64,000 bases of DNA from Chryseobacterium nakagawai. GTDB lineage: Bacteria > Bacteroidota > Bacteroidia > Flavobacteriales > Weeksellaceae. Under the pieces are notes generated by a model. The model saw nothing but the letters and a program-made list of their open reading frames with translations, had not been told where the DNA came from and made no database searches. Within the stretch, counting starts at the first letter, position 1; every line of letters begins with the position of its first letter. Below, piece by piece: positions 25,467 to 32,948 of the stretch. The position numbers were made by a program, and so were the translations under genes. The stretch lies in contig NZ_LR134386.1 in NCBI RefSeq assembly GCF_900637665.1, forward strand, positions 3,216,501-3,280,500, given 5' to 3'.

Positions 25467-26154
25467 AAGTTAAATTCAGTATTTTATCTGTTATTAGAGT
25501 ATTAACATACGTAACATTGTTAAACAGCTTATGTTGACAAATTGTCTGTTGATAAAATTGTGGATTGCGAATAATTTAATTAACTATATTTAATATATTT
25601 AAATTCAATAAGTTACGAAATTCATCTAAATGATATTTATAAGAATACTTGAAGTATTCAAAAGCTTATTACAGGACAAATATGTATATTTTTTTTAAAC
25701 AAATAAGTTGTGGCTAAAATAGAAATTTACCGCTTTATATAAATGTAAACCGGATACAAATCTGAGAAATATCGAAATTTGATATGAATTTTATTTTTGA
25801 GAAGGCTTTAAAAGATAACAGAAAATTAATTTCATCAATTCATAGAAATTTACTGTTAAAATCTGTTGAAAATACTAAATAAAATCGATTTACAATAGTA
25901 ACTTACCTATGTAAAGCTGTATTAAACTGCTATGTATACTATTCTGGCTATGATTTTTAAAGATTAGTGATTATTTCTCAATTTCTAGTCGATTAACATT
26001 GTAAAATAGATATGTATTAAAATTTTGAGGTTAAAAAAGGATCTTTATGATGGAAAAATCACCTATTTAGTCTGGTTTTTGAAGTTGTTTAATAGAAAAA
26101 TAGCCTAAAAACTGTATCCTAGTATTGATTAAACATCGTTATTACAATATTAAA

Positions 26155-26288
26155 ATACATTTGTAATTCAATATAAAATATCTATCTATCAGTATTTTAC
26201 CTGCTTGTTACATTTGTATATTCATAATTATTTTAATTATTTACATTTGTATTTTGCTTTTGTAAATTTTATAAGTTACATTTGTAAC
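26155..26288 (+). promoter_or_regulatory. Repeated TTACATTTGTA elements upstream of the HTH gene
   Basis: TTACATTTGTA occurs exactly at 26208, 26241 and 26276 (33 and 35 bp apart) and with one mismatch at 26155. The last is extended to the dyad GTTACA-TT-TGTAAC (26275-26288), 20 bp from the ATG. Each copy also contains TACATTTG, which fits the -7 promoter consensus, so they may be operators, overlapping promoters or both. Autoregulation by the HTH protein is the simplest reading. Confidence 0.6.
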
Positions 26289-26308
26289 ATAATTAAAAGC
26301 TTATTTTT

Positions 26309-26845
26309 ATGAGTTTAAACGAAAGAATTTCAAAAGTTATAGAGTACTCCCAACTTACCCCATCTGAATTTGCAGATGAGATCGACGTACAGCGTTCTTC
26401 AATTTCGCATATTACATCAGGAAGAAATAAACCATCACTTGAGTTTATCATAAAAATAAAATCCCGCTTTCCTGAACTTCTTTGGGACTGGTTGGTTACC
26501 GGTGAAGGTGAAATGCTAAAATCAGAATTACCGGAAACCACAATTCCGGAACAGCAGCCTGAAGAAGATCAGGTAAGAACAACACCTCTACCCGATCTTT
26601 TTACCATGATAAATGAAGATGACGAATTCGGAGTGGATGAAACCGAAACAGAGATTCCTATGGCAGCTCCTGGAGAATCGGTTATATCGACCAAAGATAA
26701 AGCTCCTGAAAAAATATCGGATTCTCAGCGATTAGAAAATTCACCTGAAGAAATATTAAGCCAAGTGATTGGAAATCAAAACAATAAAATAAAACGCATT
26801 GTTTTGTTCTATGAAAACGGAAAATTCGAGAGTTTCGAGCCTTAA
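26309..26845 (+). CDS. XRE-type helix-turn-helix regulator
   Basis: 178 residues. The N-terminal 65 residues form an HTH_3/XRE domain: LNERISKVIEYSQLTPSEFADEI then VQRSSISHITSGRNKPSLEF, the recognition helix and its conserved RNKPS turn, and LLWDWLVTGEGEML. A long acidic, Pro-rich linker follows (residues 70-145), and a C-terminal strand VLFYENGKFESFEP. Proteins of this type are frequent in Flavobacteriia, with no known target. The gene stands alone in a 2.7-kb gene-poor island, with five operator-like sites upstream. No phage genes are adjacent. Confidence 0.85.
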   Translation: MSLNERISKVIEYSQLTPSEFADEIDVQRSSISHITSGRNKPSLEFIIKIKSRFPELLWDWLVTGEGEMLKSELPETTIPEQQPEEDQVRTTPLPDLFTMINEDDEFGVDETETEIPMAAPGESVISTKDKAPEKISDSQRLENSPEEILSQVIGNQNNKIKRIVLFYENGKFESFEP

Positions 26846-26878
26846 ATTTTAAATAGTACTACTGGCTATATTTTTGTT

Positions 26879-26921
26879 GGCTACTAATGCATGAATGATT
26901 TTTATTCGTGCATTAGTGGCC
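26879..26921. repeat. 18-bp-stem inverted repeat
   Basis: Arms 26879-26896 and 26904-26921 are complementary over 18 positions with two G-U type pairs and a 7-nt loop (core CTAATGCA/TGCATTAG). It is 33 bp past the HTH gene stop but lacks a following T-run on the plus strand, so it is not a standard terminator; it could protect the 3' end of the mRNA or be a mobile-element remnant. Confidence 0.6.
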
Positions 26922-27017
26922 AAAAGCAATTGGATAAATCTCAAATATACTTTTTTCCATCTCTTGAATTTGCAAGAAAATATAAATTAATTCTTAGTGA
27001 AAAACACAACTAATATT

Positions 27018-27161
27018 TTTTGAACGCAAAGTTTTTATGAAAAATTATACTCTTTTTAAGGTTAAAAATAGCTCATCAATTTCATTAATTTTTCCTAATC
27101 GAACGTATAAAAATGTAGCTTCTTTAGCTACGAAGTAACCTACTTTGGCCTCTAATATAGG
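27018..27161. repeat. Diverged repeat, copy A
   Basis: About 144 bp sharing a series of identical blocks in the same order with copy B 226 bp downstream: ACGCAAAGTTTTTAT, ATCAATTT, CGAACGTATAAAAAT, TAGCTT, CTACTTTG. Several indels and substitutions separate the copies. No open frame spans it. Confidence 0.65.
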
Positions 27162-27243
27162 ATATAAAAAATCATTTTTCTTCGTGTTTAATTTCAACTT
27201 AATTGTACAATTATGTGGATTTTTAATCTGCGAAAAAATATTT

Positions 27244-27378
27244 TCTTTGACGCAAAGTTTTTATAAAATATATGCTCATTTTAGGAAACAAAAAGGAATC
27301 AATTTTATTGATTTTTTCTAAGCGAACGTATAAAAATCTAGCTTTTTCAGTGATGCCGTCTACTACTTTGAACTCTAT
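27244..27378. repeat. Diverged repeat, copy B
   Basis: Second copy of the element at 27018-27161, with the same block order. It includes the small dyad AATCAA-TTTTA-TTGATT near 27298-27314, which is degraded in copy A. Origin unknown; the repeat is non-coding in both copies. Confidence 0.65.
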
Positions 27379-27541
27379 AAATCTCTATAATTTATACGAA
27401 AATAGAAGCCAAATCTTTATGAAAAATGCCAATTGAACTTCTTTTAAATTCAAAGATTTTATAGTAGAATTGAAGTATTTTTAATAGAACAAAAACAAAG
27501 TTAATTCACTATTTCTATTTGAATGCAGCTCTCTTCATTCA

Positions 27542-27571
27542 TAAAAAACCTGACCACAAAAAGTGGCCAGG
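27542..27571 (-). terminator. Terminator of the orphan transcript
   Basis: 9-bp stem (27549-27557 with 27563-27571; one non-Watson-Crick pair on DNA that is G-U in the minus-strand RNA), 5-nt loop, followed on the minus strand by six T. Confidence 0.85.
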
Positions 27572-27798
27572 CTAAAAAATATTTGAAGAAGAAAACTAAA
27601 GCTATTTGCCTTATTTGTTTTTAAATTTTAGTGAATTCCTGAGATACGTTTATCCTTTTTACGATTCATTTATTAATAAACATCAGGAACTTTACGAATC
27701 TATTTTAGAAATATGATTTTTTTCGAAACCGGAAGATCCTGTCACATTGTAGTGCAATTACGTCCGTTGATTTTTTTCATGTATTAGTTTTTTACTGT
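27542..27798 (-). ncRNA. Predicted orphan small transcript with tiny frame
   Basis: A minus-strand unit of about 250 nt bounded by a near-ideal promoter (27804-27831) and a strong terminator (27542-27571). The only frame at its 5' end is 12 codons from the ATG at 27778-27780 (MKKINGRNCTTM, then stop). The rest has no frame of note but has a stem TTCCTGA/TCAGGAA (27636-27642 with 27683-27689) enclosing a TTTATTAATAAA dyad. It could be a regulatory RNA or encode a very small peptide. No known RNA family was recognised. Confidence 0.5.
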
Positions 27799-27803
27799 TA
27801 TAT

Positions 27804-27831
27804 CAAATATAGAAATTAAAAATTAAATCAA
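27804..27831 (-). promoter_or_regulatory. Promoter of the orphan transcript
   Basis: TTG (27829-27831), a spacer of exactly 17 nt, and the -7 box TATATTTG (27804-27811): an exact match to the Flavobacteriia/Bacteroidetes housekeeping promoter consensus TTG-N17-TAnnTTTG. It is one of the best promoters in the window, yet no ordinary gene follows it. Confidence 0.75.
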
Positions 27832-27969
27832 CAATAAAAATTAATTTATTTTAACAAATAATTAATACTTAAGATTGATTAATATTTAATTAACAATGTT
27901 TAATATTTTATATAATTTACAGAATTTATAACAAATATGATTTTTTAATTAAAATAACTCAAATAAAAA

Positions 27970-27990
27970 GACCCGCAGAATATGCGGGTC
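27970..27990 (-). terminator. Proline dehydrogenase terminator
   Basis: 8-bp GC-rich stem GACCCGCA/TGCGGGTC with a 5-nt loop, 25 bp past the stop codon and followed by a T-rich tract on the minus strand. Confidence 0.85.
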
Positions 27991-28014
27991 GTATCTTTAT
28001 TTTGATAACAATTA

Positions 28015-29184
28015 TTATTGTTTTTTTCTTCTTTCAAGCTCTTTTTTGATCAATCCAAGTTCTCTTCCTGTTTGTCCGGCTACAGAGGTGTTTTCCTGGG
28101 CTCTTCTTGTAAGATAGGGAACAACATCCTTTACAGGTCCATATGGAAGATATTTAGCCACATTATAGCCTTTATCAGACAAGGTAAAGGTAATATTATC
28201 ACTCATACCGTAAAGCTGTCCAAAATAAACGTGTGGATTTCCATTTTCCAGAGATTTGGCTTTCATTTTATCCATAATCAATTCAGAAGAGATCTCGTTG
28301 TGCGTTCCAAAGAATGCAGATACTTTATCCAGGTGATTCATCACAAAATCAATTCCTGCATTATAATTCTTATCAGAAGCTTCCTTCGTAGGCTGAATCG
28401 GATCTGCGTATCCTTTTTCTGCTGCTCTGGCTCTTTCCTTCTCCATATAAGCCCCACGAACGATCTTATAACCGATAAAATAGTTTTTCTCTCTTGCTCT
28501 CTGAAGGTTAGCCTCCATATATTCCAGTCTTCCCGTTCTGTACATTTGAATGGTGTTCCAAACGATAGGTTTTTCCTGGTTATATTTCTCCATCATCTCT
28601 TCACAAAGTTGATCTGCTGAGTCCTGCATCCAGGTTTCTTCAGCATCTACCATCACTTTTTTGTCATTTTCATGACAAAGAGCACACACTTCATCAAATC
28701 TTTTGACTACTCTCGCCCATTCTTCCTTCTGACTCGTAGTAAGTTCTGCTCCCTTTCCAACAGCTTCATAAAGATCAATTCTTCCGAATGCCGTAGGTTT
28801 GAATACAATAAAAGGAATCGCCGGATTTCCTACTGAAAACCTTACAATATCTTTGATCTCTTTACACACTGCATCAAAAGTTTCTTCATCTTCCTTTCCC
28901 TCAATGGAATAATCGAAAATACTCCCAACTCCTCTCTTGAAAAGCTGTTTTACAACCTTCATACTTTCTTCACGGGTTTCTCCTCCACAGAACTGTGCAA
29001 ACAAAGTGCTTTTTACAATTCCGGTAACGAATGGAAAGTTGTTGTGTACTGTAAAATTAAGAACGGATGTTCCAAGGCTGGTAAGAGCGGGCTGTTCAAT
29101 CATTTTAAACATCCAGTAAGCCTTTCTCAACTGCGCATCTGTCTTGTCTGCAAATGCAACTTTAGTATCATTAAAAATGGGCAT
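28015..29184 (-). CDS. Proline dehydrogenase (monofunctional)
   Basis: FAD enzyme that oxidises L-proline to pyrroline-5-carboxylate and passes electrons to the quinone pool. 389 residues, longer than the short bacterial PRODH type and close to other Bacteroidetes members. The FAD/substrate barrel motifs are visible: VKGAYMEKERARA (as IVRGAYMEKERARA), FGTHNEISSELIM, FGQLYGMSDNITF and the C-terminal YLTRRAQENTSVAGQ whose paired arginines bind the proline carboxylate. The P5C dehydrogenase domain of PutA is absent and must be encoded elsewhere. A -7 box TACCTTTG lies at 29209-29216. Confidence 0.93.
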   Translation of the reverse strand: MPIFNDTKVAFADKTDAQLRKAYWMFKMIEQPALTSLGTSVLNFTVHNNFPFVTGIVKSTLFAQFCGGETREESMKVVKQLFKRGVGSIFDYSIEGKEDEETFDAVCKEIKDIVRFSVGNPAIPFIVFKPTAFGRIDLYEAVGKGAELTTSQKEEWARVVKRFDEVCALCHENDKKVMVDAEETWMQDSADQLCEEMMEKYNQEKPIVWNTIQMYRTGRLEYMEANLQRAREKNYFIGYKIVRGAYMEKERARAAEKGYADPIQPTKEASDKNYNAGIDFVMNHLDKVSAFFGTHNEISSELIMDKMKAKSLENGNPHVYFGQLYGMSDNITFTLSDKGYNVAKYLPYGPVKDVVPYLTRRAQENTSVAGQTGRELGLIKKELERRKKQ

Positions 29185-29248
29185 TCCTATTTATTAAATT
29201 TTGTTACGCAAAGGTAATAATAACCTTAGTTTATTTAAAGAATTTTTA

Positions 29249-30178
29249 TTATAATTTATGTTCAATTCCATTTAAAAGCATGGCTATAATTCCTACAAAA
29301 ACCCATAAACGTAAGATATTAAGAGTGAGAAAGTTACTCTTTCTAGTGGAGTTTAAAAAAAGGTAGATACAAAGAATCATTACAAATAAACCTCCTGCGA
29401 AATAGTAAGCCATAAATCCTGAGACTCCGGTTTTGGCAATAATTTTCATCGAAACCCCCATCGTTATCAAGAGTAGAGAAATGAGGATAATTTTTGTATT
29501 TCGGCTTTTAAAATAATTAGGGATGGTAATATATCCAAAAGCTTTGTCTACACTTCTGGTAAGGGTATCTTTTACAATATCAATACATAAAAGAATCAGG
29601 AAAAGAAAAACAGCCATCAGGAAAACCTTTTTGGAAAAGGTTTCGTAATACACCATCATTCCGAAGAACGGATACAGGGTAAGACTTACAAATGTGAGGT
29701 TATTCAGTATTAATATTCTGCTTAATTTATGACTGTAAAACCACATAAAAAACTGATAGACCACAAAAAAAATGAAAACATTATGAGAAATCATCCAGGC
29801 AACTCCTAATGAAATAGCACTTAATCCCAGATAAGCATATAGAAAATACCTCTGTTTGATAAAGCTCTGGATTCTGGTTCTGAAAGGCTTTACAATATGA
29901 TCTTTCTCCAGATCGTAAAATTGATTGATAATTCCCCCTGCTAAAATTGTCAGAACTGTACAGAAAATAATACCGTGTACTTTAAAATCAAAGACAAAAT
30001 TTCTGAACGATTCTTCCTGATTGAACAGGAAAAAAGTGGAAACATAGAGGGCAAATGTTAAGAGTGCCGCAACAAAAAAGCGAGCGCCGAGCAAAAAGCC
30101 CACGAATTGTGAAAATCTATAATATAAAGATTTTGAGATATATTTTTTGGATTGGAAAGTTTCTTTTTCAGAATTCAT
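29249..30178 (-). CDS. UbiA-family prenyltransferase
   Basis: 309 residues from the ATG at 30176-30178. Eight to nine membrane segments; the first Asp-rich motif appears as INQFYDLEKD, the second as CIDIVKDTLTRSVDKAFGY. These bind the prenyl diphosphate. Flavobacterial members with this context are often named geranylgeranylglycerol-phosphate geranylgeranyltransferase, but the acceptor is not shown by the sequence. It begins 11 bp downstream of the GHMP (mevalonate) kinase gene, which suggests linkage of isoprenoid supply and prenyl transfer. A different protein from MenA at the start of the window. Confidence 0.85.
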   Translation of the reverse strand: MNSEKETFQSKKYISKSLYYRFSQFVGFLLGARFFVAALLTFALYVSTFFLFNQEESFRNFVFDFKVHGIIFCTVLTILAGGIINQFYDLEKDHIVKPFRTRIQSFIKQRYFLYAYLGLSAISLGVAWMISHNVFIFFVVYQFFMWFYSHKLSRILILNNLTFVSLTLYPFFGMMVYYETFSKKVFLMAVFLFLILLCIDIVKDTLTRSVDKAFGYITIPNYFKSRNTKIILISLLLITMGVSMKIIAKTGVSGFMAYYFAGGLFVMILCIYLFLNSTRKSNFLTLNILRLWVFVGIIAMLLNGIEHKL

Positions 30179-30189
30179 TTCCAACCTGT

Positions 30190-31116
30190 TTAAAATCTGT
30201 AAATCACTTCTTTTTGGAAGCCGTCAAGCATTTTTTCAGCTTTCTCATAATCCTGAGTAAAACCTAAAATGTAGCCACCACCACCACTTCCGCAGAGTTT
30301 TAAGTAATAAGCGTTGGAATCCAGACCTTTTTTCCAGATATTAAAAATGCTTTCAGGGATCATTGGACGGAAATGTTCATACGCCCAGTGAGAAAGCTTT
30401 TTAAGATTTCTGAAGAATGGATTCATGTCTTTTTTAAGGAAAGCTTCTATACAAGCATTGTTGTAACGGATGAATTCTTCTTTCAATGTTTTACGGAACC
30501 CTTCTGTCTTCATTTTTTCAAAGAAAATCTGAATCATAGGTCCTGTCTCTCCTGTAATTCCGGAATCAATCAGAAAAATAGCTCCTTTCCCTTCTTGTCC
30601 TTCAGGAATTGATACCCTGTCTAAATTTTCTTTGTTCTCGATGAGAATTGGCAGGTTCATGTAACAGATCAACGGATCCATTCCTGAACTTTTCCCATGG
30701 AAATAACTTTCCATTTCACCAAAAACCGCCTTTAGTTTTTTAAGATTATCTTTTGATATATTATCTGGATTCAGTTTGCTAATCGAATATTTTTCAAAAA
30801 TAGCAGCCACTAAAGCGCCTGAACTTCCTACACCATATCCCTGTGGAATATTGGAATCAAAGAAAAGTCCGTCTGCAATATCTTTTTTGAAGCTTTCAAT
30901 ATCCAATGTAAAATCATCAGAAAGATCAAGCGTTGTAAGAAAGTCTGAGTATTTCTGCAGATGTCTGTTTGAATTAAGTTCAAATTCTGAAGCCAGATCT
31001 GAAAATTTTAAAGTTCCTTTGTAGAAGCTGTAAGGTACTACAAGCCCCTGGGAATCTTCAATCATTCCGTATTCTCCAAACAGGATTATTTTTGCATAAA
31101 ATAAAGGGTTGGTCAT
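30190..31116 (-). CDS. GHMP kinase, probable mevalonate kinase
   Basis: 308 residues from the ATG at 31114-31116 (MTNPLFYAKIILFGEYGMI). The ATP loop PQGYGVGSSGALVAAIF is the GHMP signature. KSSGMDPLICYMN contains the catalytic Asp region typical of mevalonate kinases, and the C-terminal LCGSGGGGYILGF is motif 3. It would phosphorylate mevalonate in the mevalonate pathway, which Flavobacteriia use for isoprenoids. A -7 box TAACTTTG is at 31137-31144. The pair with the UbiA gene forms a two-gene unit. Other GHMP substrates are not excluded. Confidence 0.85.
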   Translation of the reverse strand: MTNPLFYAKIILFGEYGMIEDSQGLVVPYSFYKGTLKFSDLASEFELNSNRHLQKYSDFLTTLDLSDDFTLDIESFKKDIADGLFFDSNIPQGYGVGSSGALVAAIFEKYSISKLNPDNISKDNLKKLKAVFGEMESYFHGKSSGMDPLICYMNLPILIENKENLDRVSIPEGQEGKGAIFLIDSGITGETGPMIQIFFEKMKTEGFRKTLKEEFIRYNNACIEAFLKKDMNPFFRNLKKLSHWAYEHFRPMIPESIFNIWKKGLDSNAYYLKLCGSGGGGYILGFTQDYEKAEKMLDGFQKEVIYRF

Positions 31117-31320
31117 ATTGACAATAAATCTTTTTGCAAAGTTAAAAATTATTCCGCTGAATATAAGCAAAACCCGGACCGAATTCTCCGTTTTTTAGTT
31201 CTGCCTCTCACTATTGTTATATAAAAATACGAAAAAAGCTTGAGATTTGTAACATTTCCTCTTTAATTTATAATCAATCCTATTTTTTGAATGGCAATTA
31301 ATATTAAGTTAAAAAATAAA

Positions 31321-31346
31321 AAAAGACGTTAAAAATAACGCCTTTT
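31321..31346 (-). terminator. Terminator of the UMF1-type MFS gene
   Basis: 11-bp stem with one G-U pair (31321-31331 with 31336-31346), 4-nt loop, T-run on the minus side; immediately after the carrier gene stop. Confidence 0.75.
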
Positions 31347-31351
31347 ACTTT

Positions 31352-32842
31352 TTATAATGTTTCTCTGTCTTTTCTCATTTTCACCTTCAGAAATCGGATC
31401 AATATCAATCCTGCACCGAAGAATAAGGTCATGGACAAGGCTGCAATTCGCATATTATTAAAATGCTCAATTAACGTTGCAAAAATAAATGTACCAATGA
31501 TAATGGCAATCTTTTCCAATACATCATAGAAACTGAAATACGTTGTATTTTCCATGGAATTTTCCGGAAGTAATTTTGAATATGTAGATCTGGACATTGC
31601 CTGAAGACCTCCCATTACCAATCCTACTACTGCTGCTACTCCATAGAATTGATATTCTACGGTTGGATTTTCTTTATTTAAGAAATAAGCCCATAAACAA
31701 GCTACAATCCATAGGAAGATAGCAATTGAAATAACGTTTTTGTTTCCTATTCTTTTGGATAATCTTGAGAAAATTACGGCTCCGATAATAGCTTCAATCT
31801 GGATCACCAAAAGAGTTCCGATAAGTTTATCCTGAGCTAAATTGATTTCACTTTTTCCAAATAAGGTTGCCATAAGGAAAATCGTCTGCATTCCTACACT
31901 GTAAAAGAAGAAACTTGATAAGAAAAACTTCAGATTTCTGTCTTTGAATAGCTCGCCTCCTACTTTAAACAATTCATGAAAGCTTTCTTTGGCAATATCC
32001 TTGTAAAAGCTCATATTATCTTTTAATACTTCAAAGAACCCGCCTTGTTCTTCGTGCTTTTTGAAGATATTTTTATAATTTAATAACACAAGATCTTTAG
32101 GAAGTTTATCTTTAACATCTCCAAATTGAGGAAGGTGCTTGAAGGTATATTGAGAAAACCCAAACCACCATGCTCCAGTCAACAGGAAGCTGATTCTTGT
32201 AAATAGCAACTGTTGTGCTGCTCCTTTAGCAAAAACCTGAATCAGCACCAAACACAATACCACTAAAACTACAGAGCCGATATATCCATACACATATCCT
32301 TTTGCAGAAAGTGCATCTTGCCTGTCCGGTGTTGCAATATCCGGAAGGAATGAGTTATAAAACACCAAACTCCCCCAGAAACCGACACTCGCTGTAATAC
32401 TGAATAAAAGCCCCAGAAATACATTATGCATTCCCGTAAACATTGCTAATCCCATACATGATGTTGCTCCCAGATAACAGAAAAACTGCAGGAATGATTT
32501 TTTATTTCCAATAGTATCCGCCAATGAAGATAAAAATGGAGACAGTAATACAACAATAAAGAATGATATTGTTAGTGAGTATCCATATACTGCATCCGGC
32601 TGATATTCGTTTCCGAAAATTTTAATGGCGTGCCTTACCGGGACATCAATCCATCTTTTTGTTTCCGTCACATATTCCTTCTTCTCATACGCTGTGGTAA
32701 GAATAGAGTAATAAATGGGAAAAATGGTGGAAGTAATCACCAGGGAATACACAGAGTTTGCCCAGTCGTATACTGCCCAGGCTTTCATAATCTTTGGATT
32801 ATTCTTTATGTTGTTGGGTTGTCGATTCTCAGTTTCAGACAT
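31352..32842 (-). CDS. MFS transporter, UMF1/Atg22-like
   Basis: 496 residues with about twelve membrane helices. The start MKAWAVYDWANSVYSLVITSTIFPIYY (residues 19-45) is characteristic of the UMF1 (Atg22-like) family, where the YDWANS motif is conserved. LPDIATPDRQDALSAKGYVYGYIGSVV and GGLQAMSRSTYSKLLPE further support it. Fungal Atg22 exports amino acids from the vacuole; bacterial substrates are unknown. A -7 box TATTTTTG lies at 32864-32871, 21 bp upstream. It is a single-gene unit with its own terminator. Confidence 0.88.
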   Translation of the reverse strand: MSETENRQPNNIKNNPKIMKAWAVYDWANSVYSLVITSTIFPIYYSILTTAYEKKEYVTETKRWIDVPVRHAIKIFGNEYQPDAVYGYSLTISFFIVVLLSPFLSSLADTIGNKKSFLQFFCYLGATSCMGLAMFTGMHNVFLGLLFSITASVGFWGSLVFYNSFLPDIATPDRQDALSAKGYVYGYIGSVVLVVLCLVLIQVFAKGAAQQLLFTRISFLLTGAWWFGFSQYTFKHLPQFGDVKDKLPKDLVLLNYKNIFKKHEEQGGFFEVLKDNMSFYKDIAKESFHELFKVGGELFKDRNLKFFLSSFFFYSVGMQTIFLMATLFGKSEINLAQDKLIGTLLVIQIEAIIGAVIFSRLSKRIGNKNVISIAIFLWIVACLWAYFLNKENPTVEYQFYGVAAVVGLVMGGLQAMSRSTYSKLLPENSMENTTYFSFYDVLEKIAIIIGTFIFATLIEHFNNMRIAALSMTLFFGAGLILIRFLKVKMRKDRETL

Positions 32843-32948
32843 TTCAAATAAATATTAGTAGCACAAAAATAGAAAAACCATTAAGAAATGGATAAGATTT
32901 TAAAAAAATTATCGATTCCTTAATGGTAATGTATTCTGAAACAGAATA

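Larger units (their letters stand above)
25339..26308. other. Long AT-rich regulatory region upstream of the HTH gene
   Basis: 970 bp with no credible gene on either strand. It contains an 8-bp perfect dyad (25443-25466), three DnaA-box-like nonamers in 36 bp next to a very AT-rich segment (25532-25567, then to 25612), and five copies of TTACATTTGTA or one-mismatch variants (25398, 26155, 26208, 26241, 26276), three of them just before the HTH gene. Between these lie scattered TTACA and TGTAA half-sites. Confidence 0.6.
26846..28014. other. Long non-coding region with repeats and an apparent small transcript
   Basis: 1.17 kb with no normal gene. In order: a long hairpin (26879-26921); two diverged copies of a repeat (27018-27161 and 27244-27378); a minus-strand transcription unit with strong promoter and terminator (27542-27831); AT-rich filler; the proline dehydrogenase terminator (27970-27990). 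Stretches 26925-27015 and 27380-27540 show nothing recognisable. Confidence 0.6.

Noticed and set aside
25339..26308. Chromosomal replication origin
   Set aside because: The DnaA-like nonamers are imperfect, dnaA and dnaN are not nearby, and gene strand does not switch on either side; kept only as a finding to test.
28018..28620. Plus-strand 200-codon frame opposite proline dehydrogenase
   Set aside because: Antisense shadow with Cys/Ser/Ile-rich, non-protein-like composition; the minus-strand gene has all PRODH motifs.
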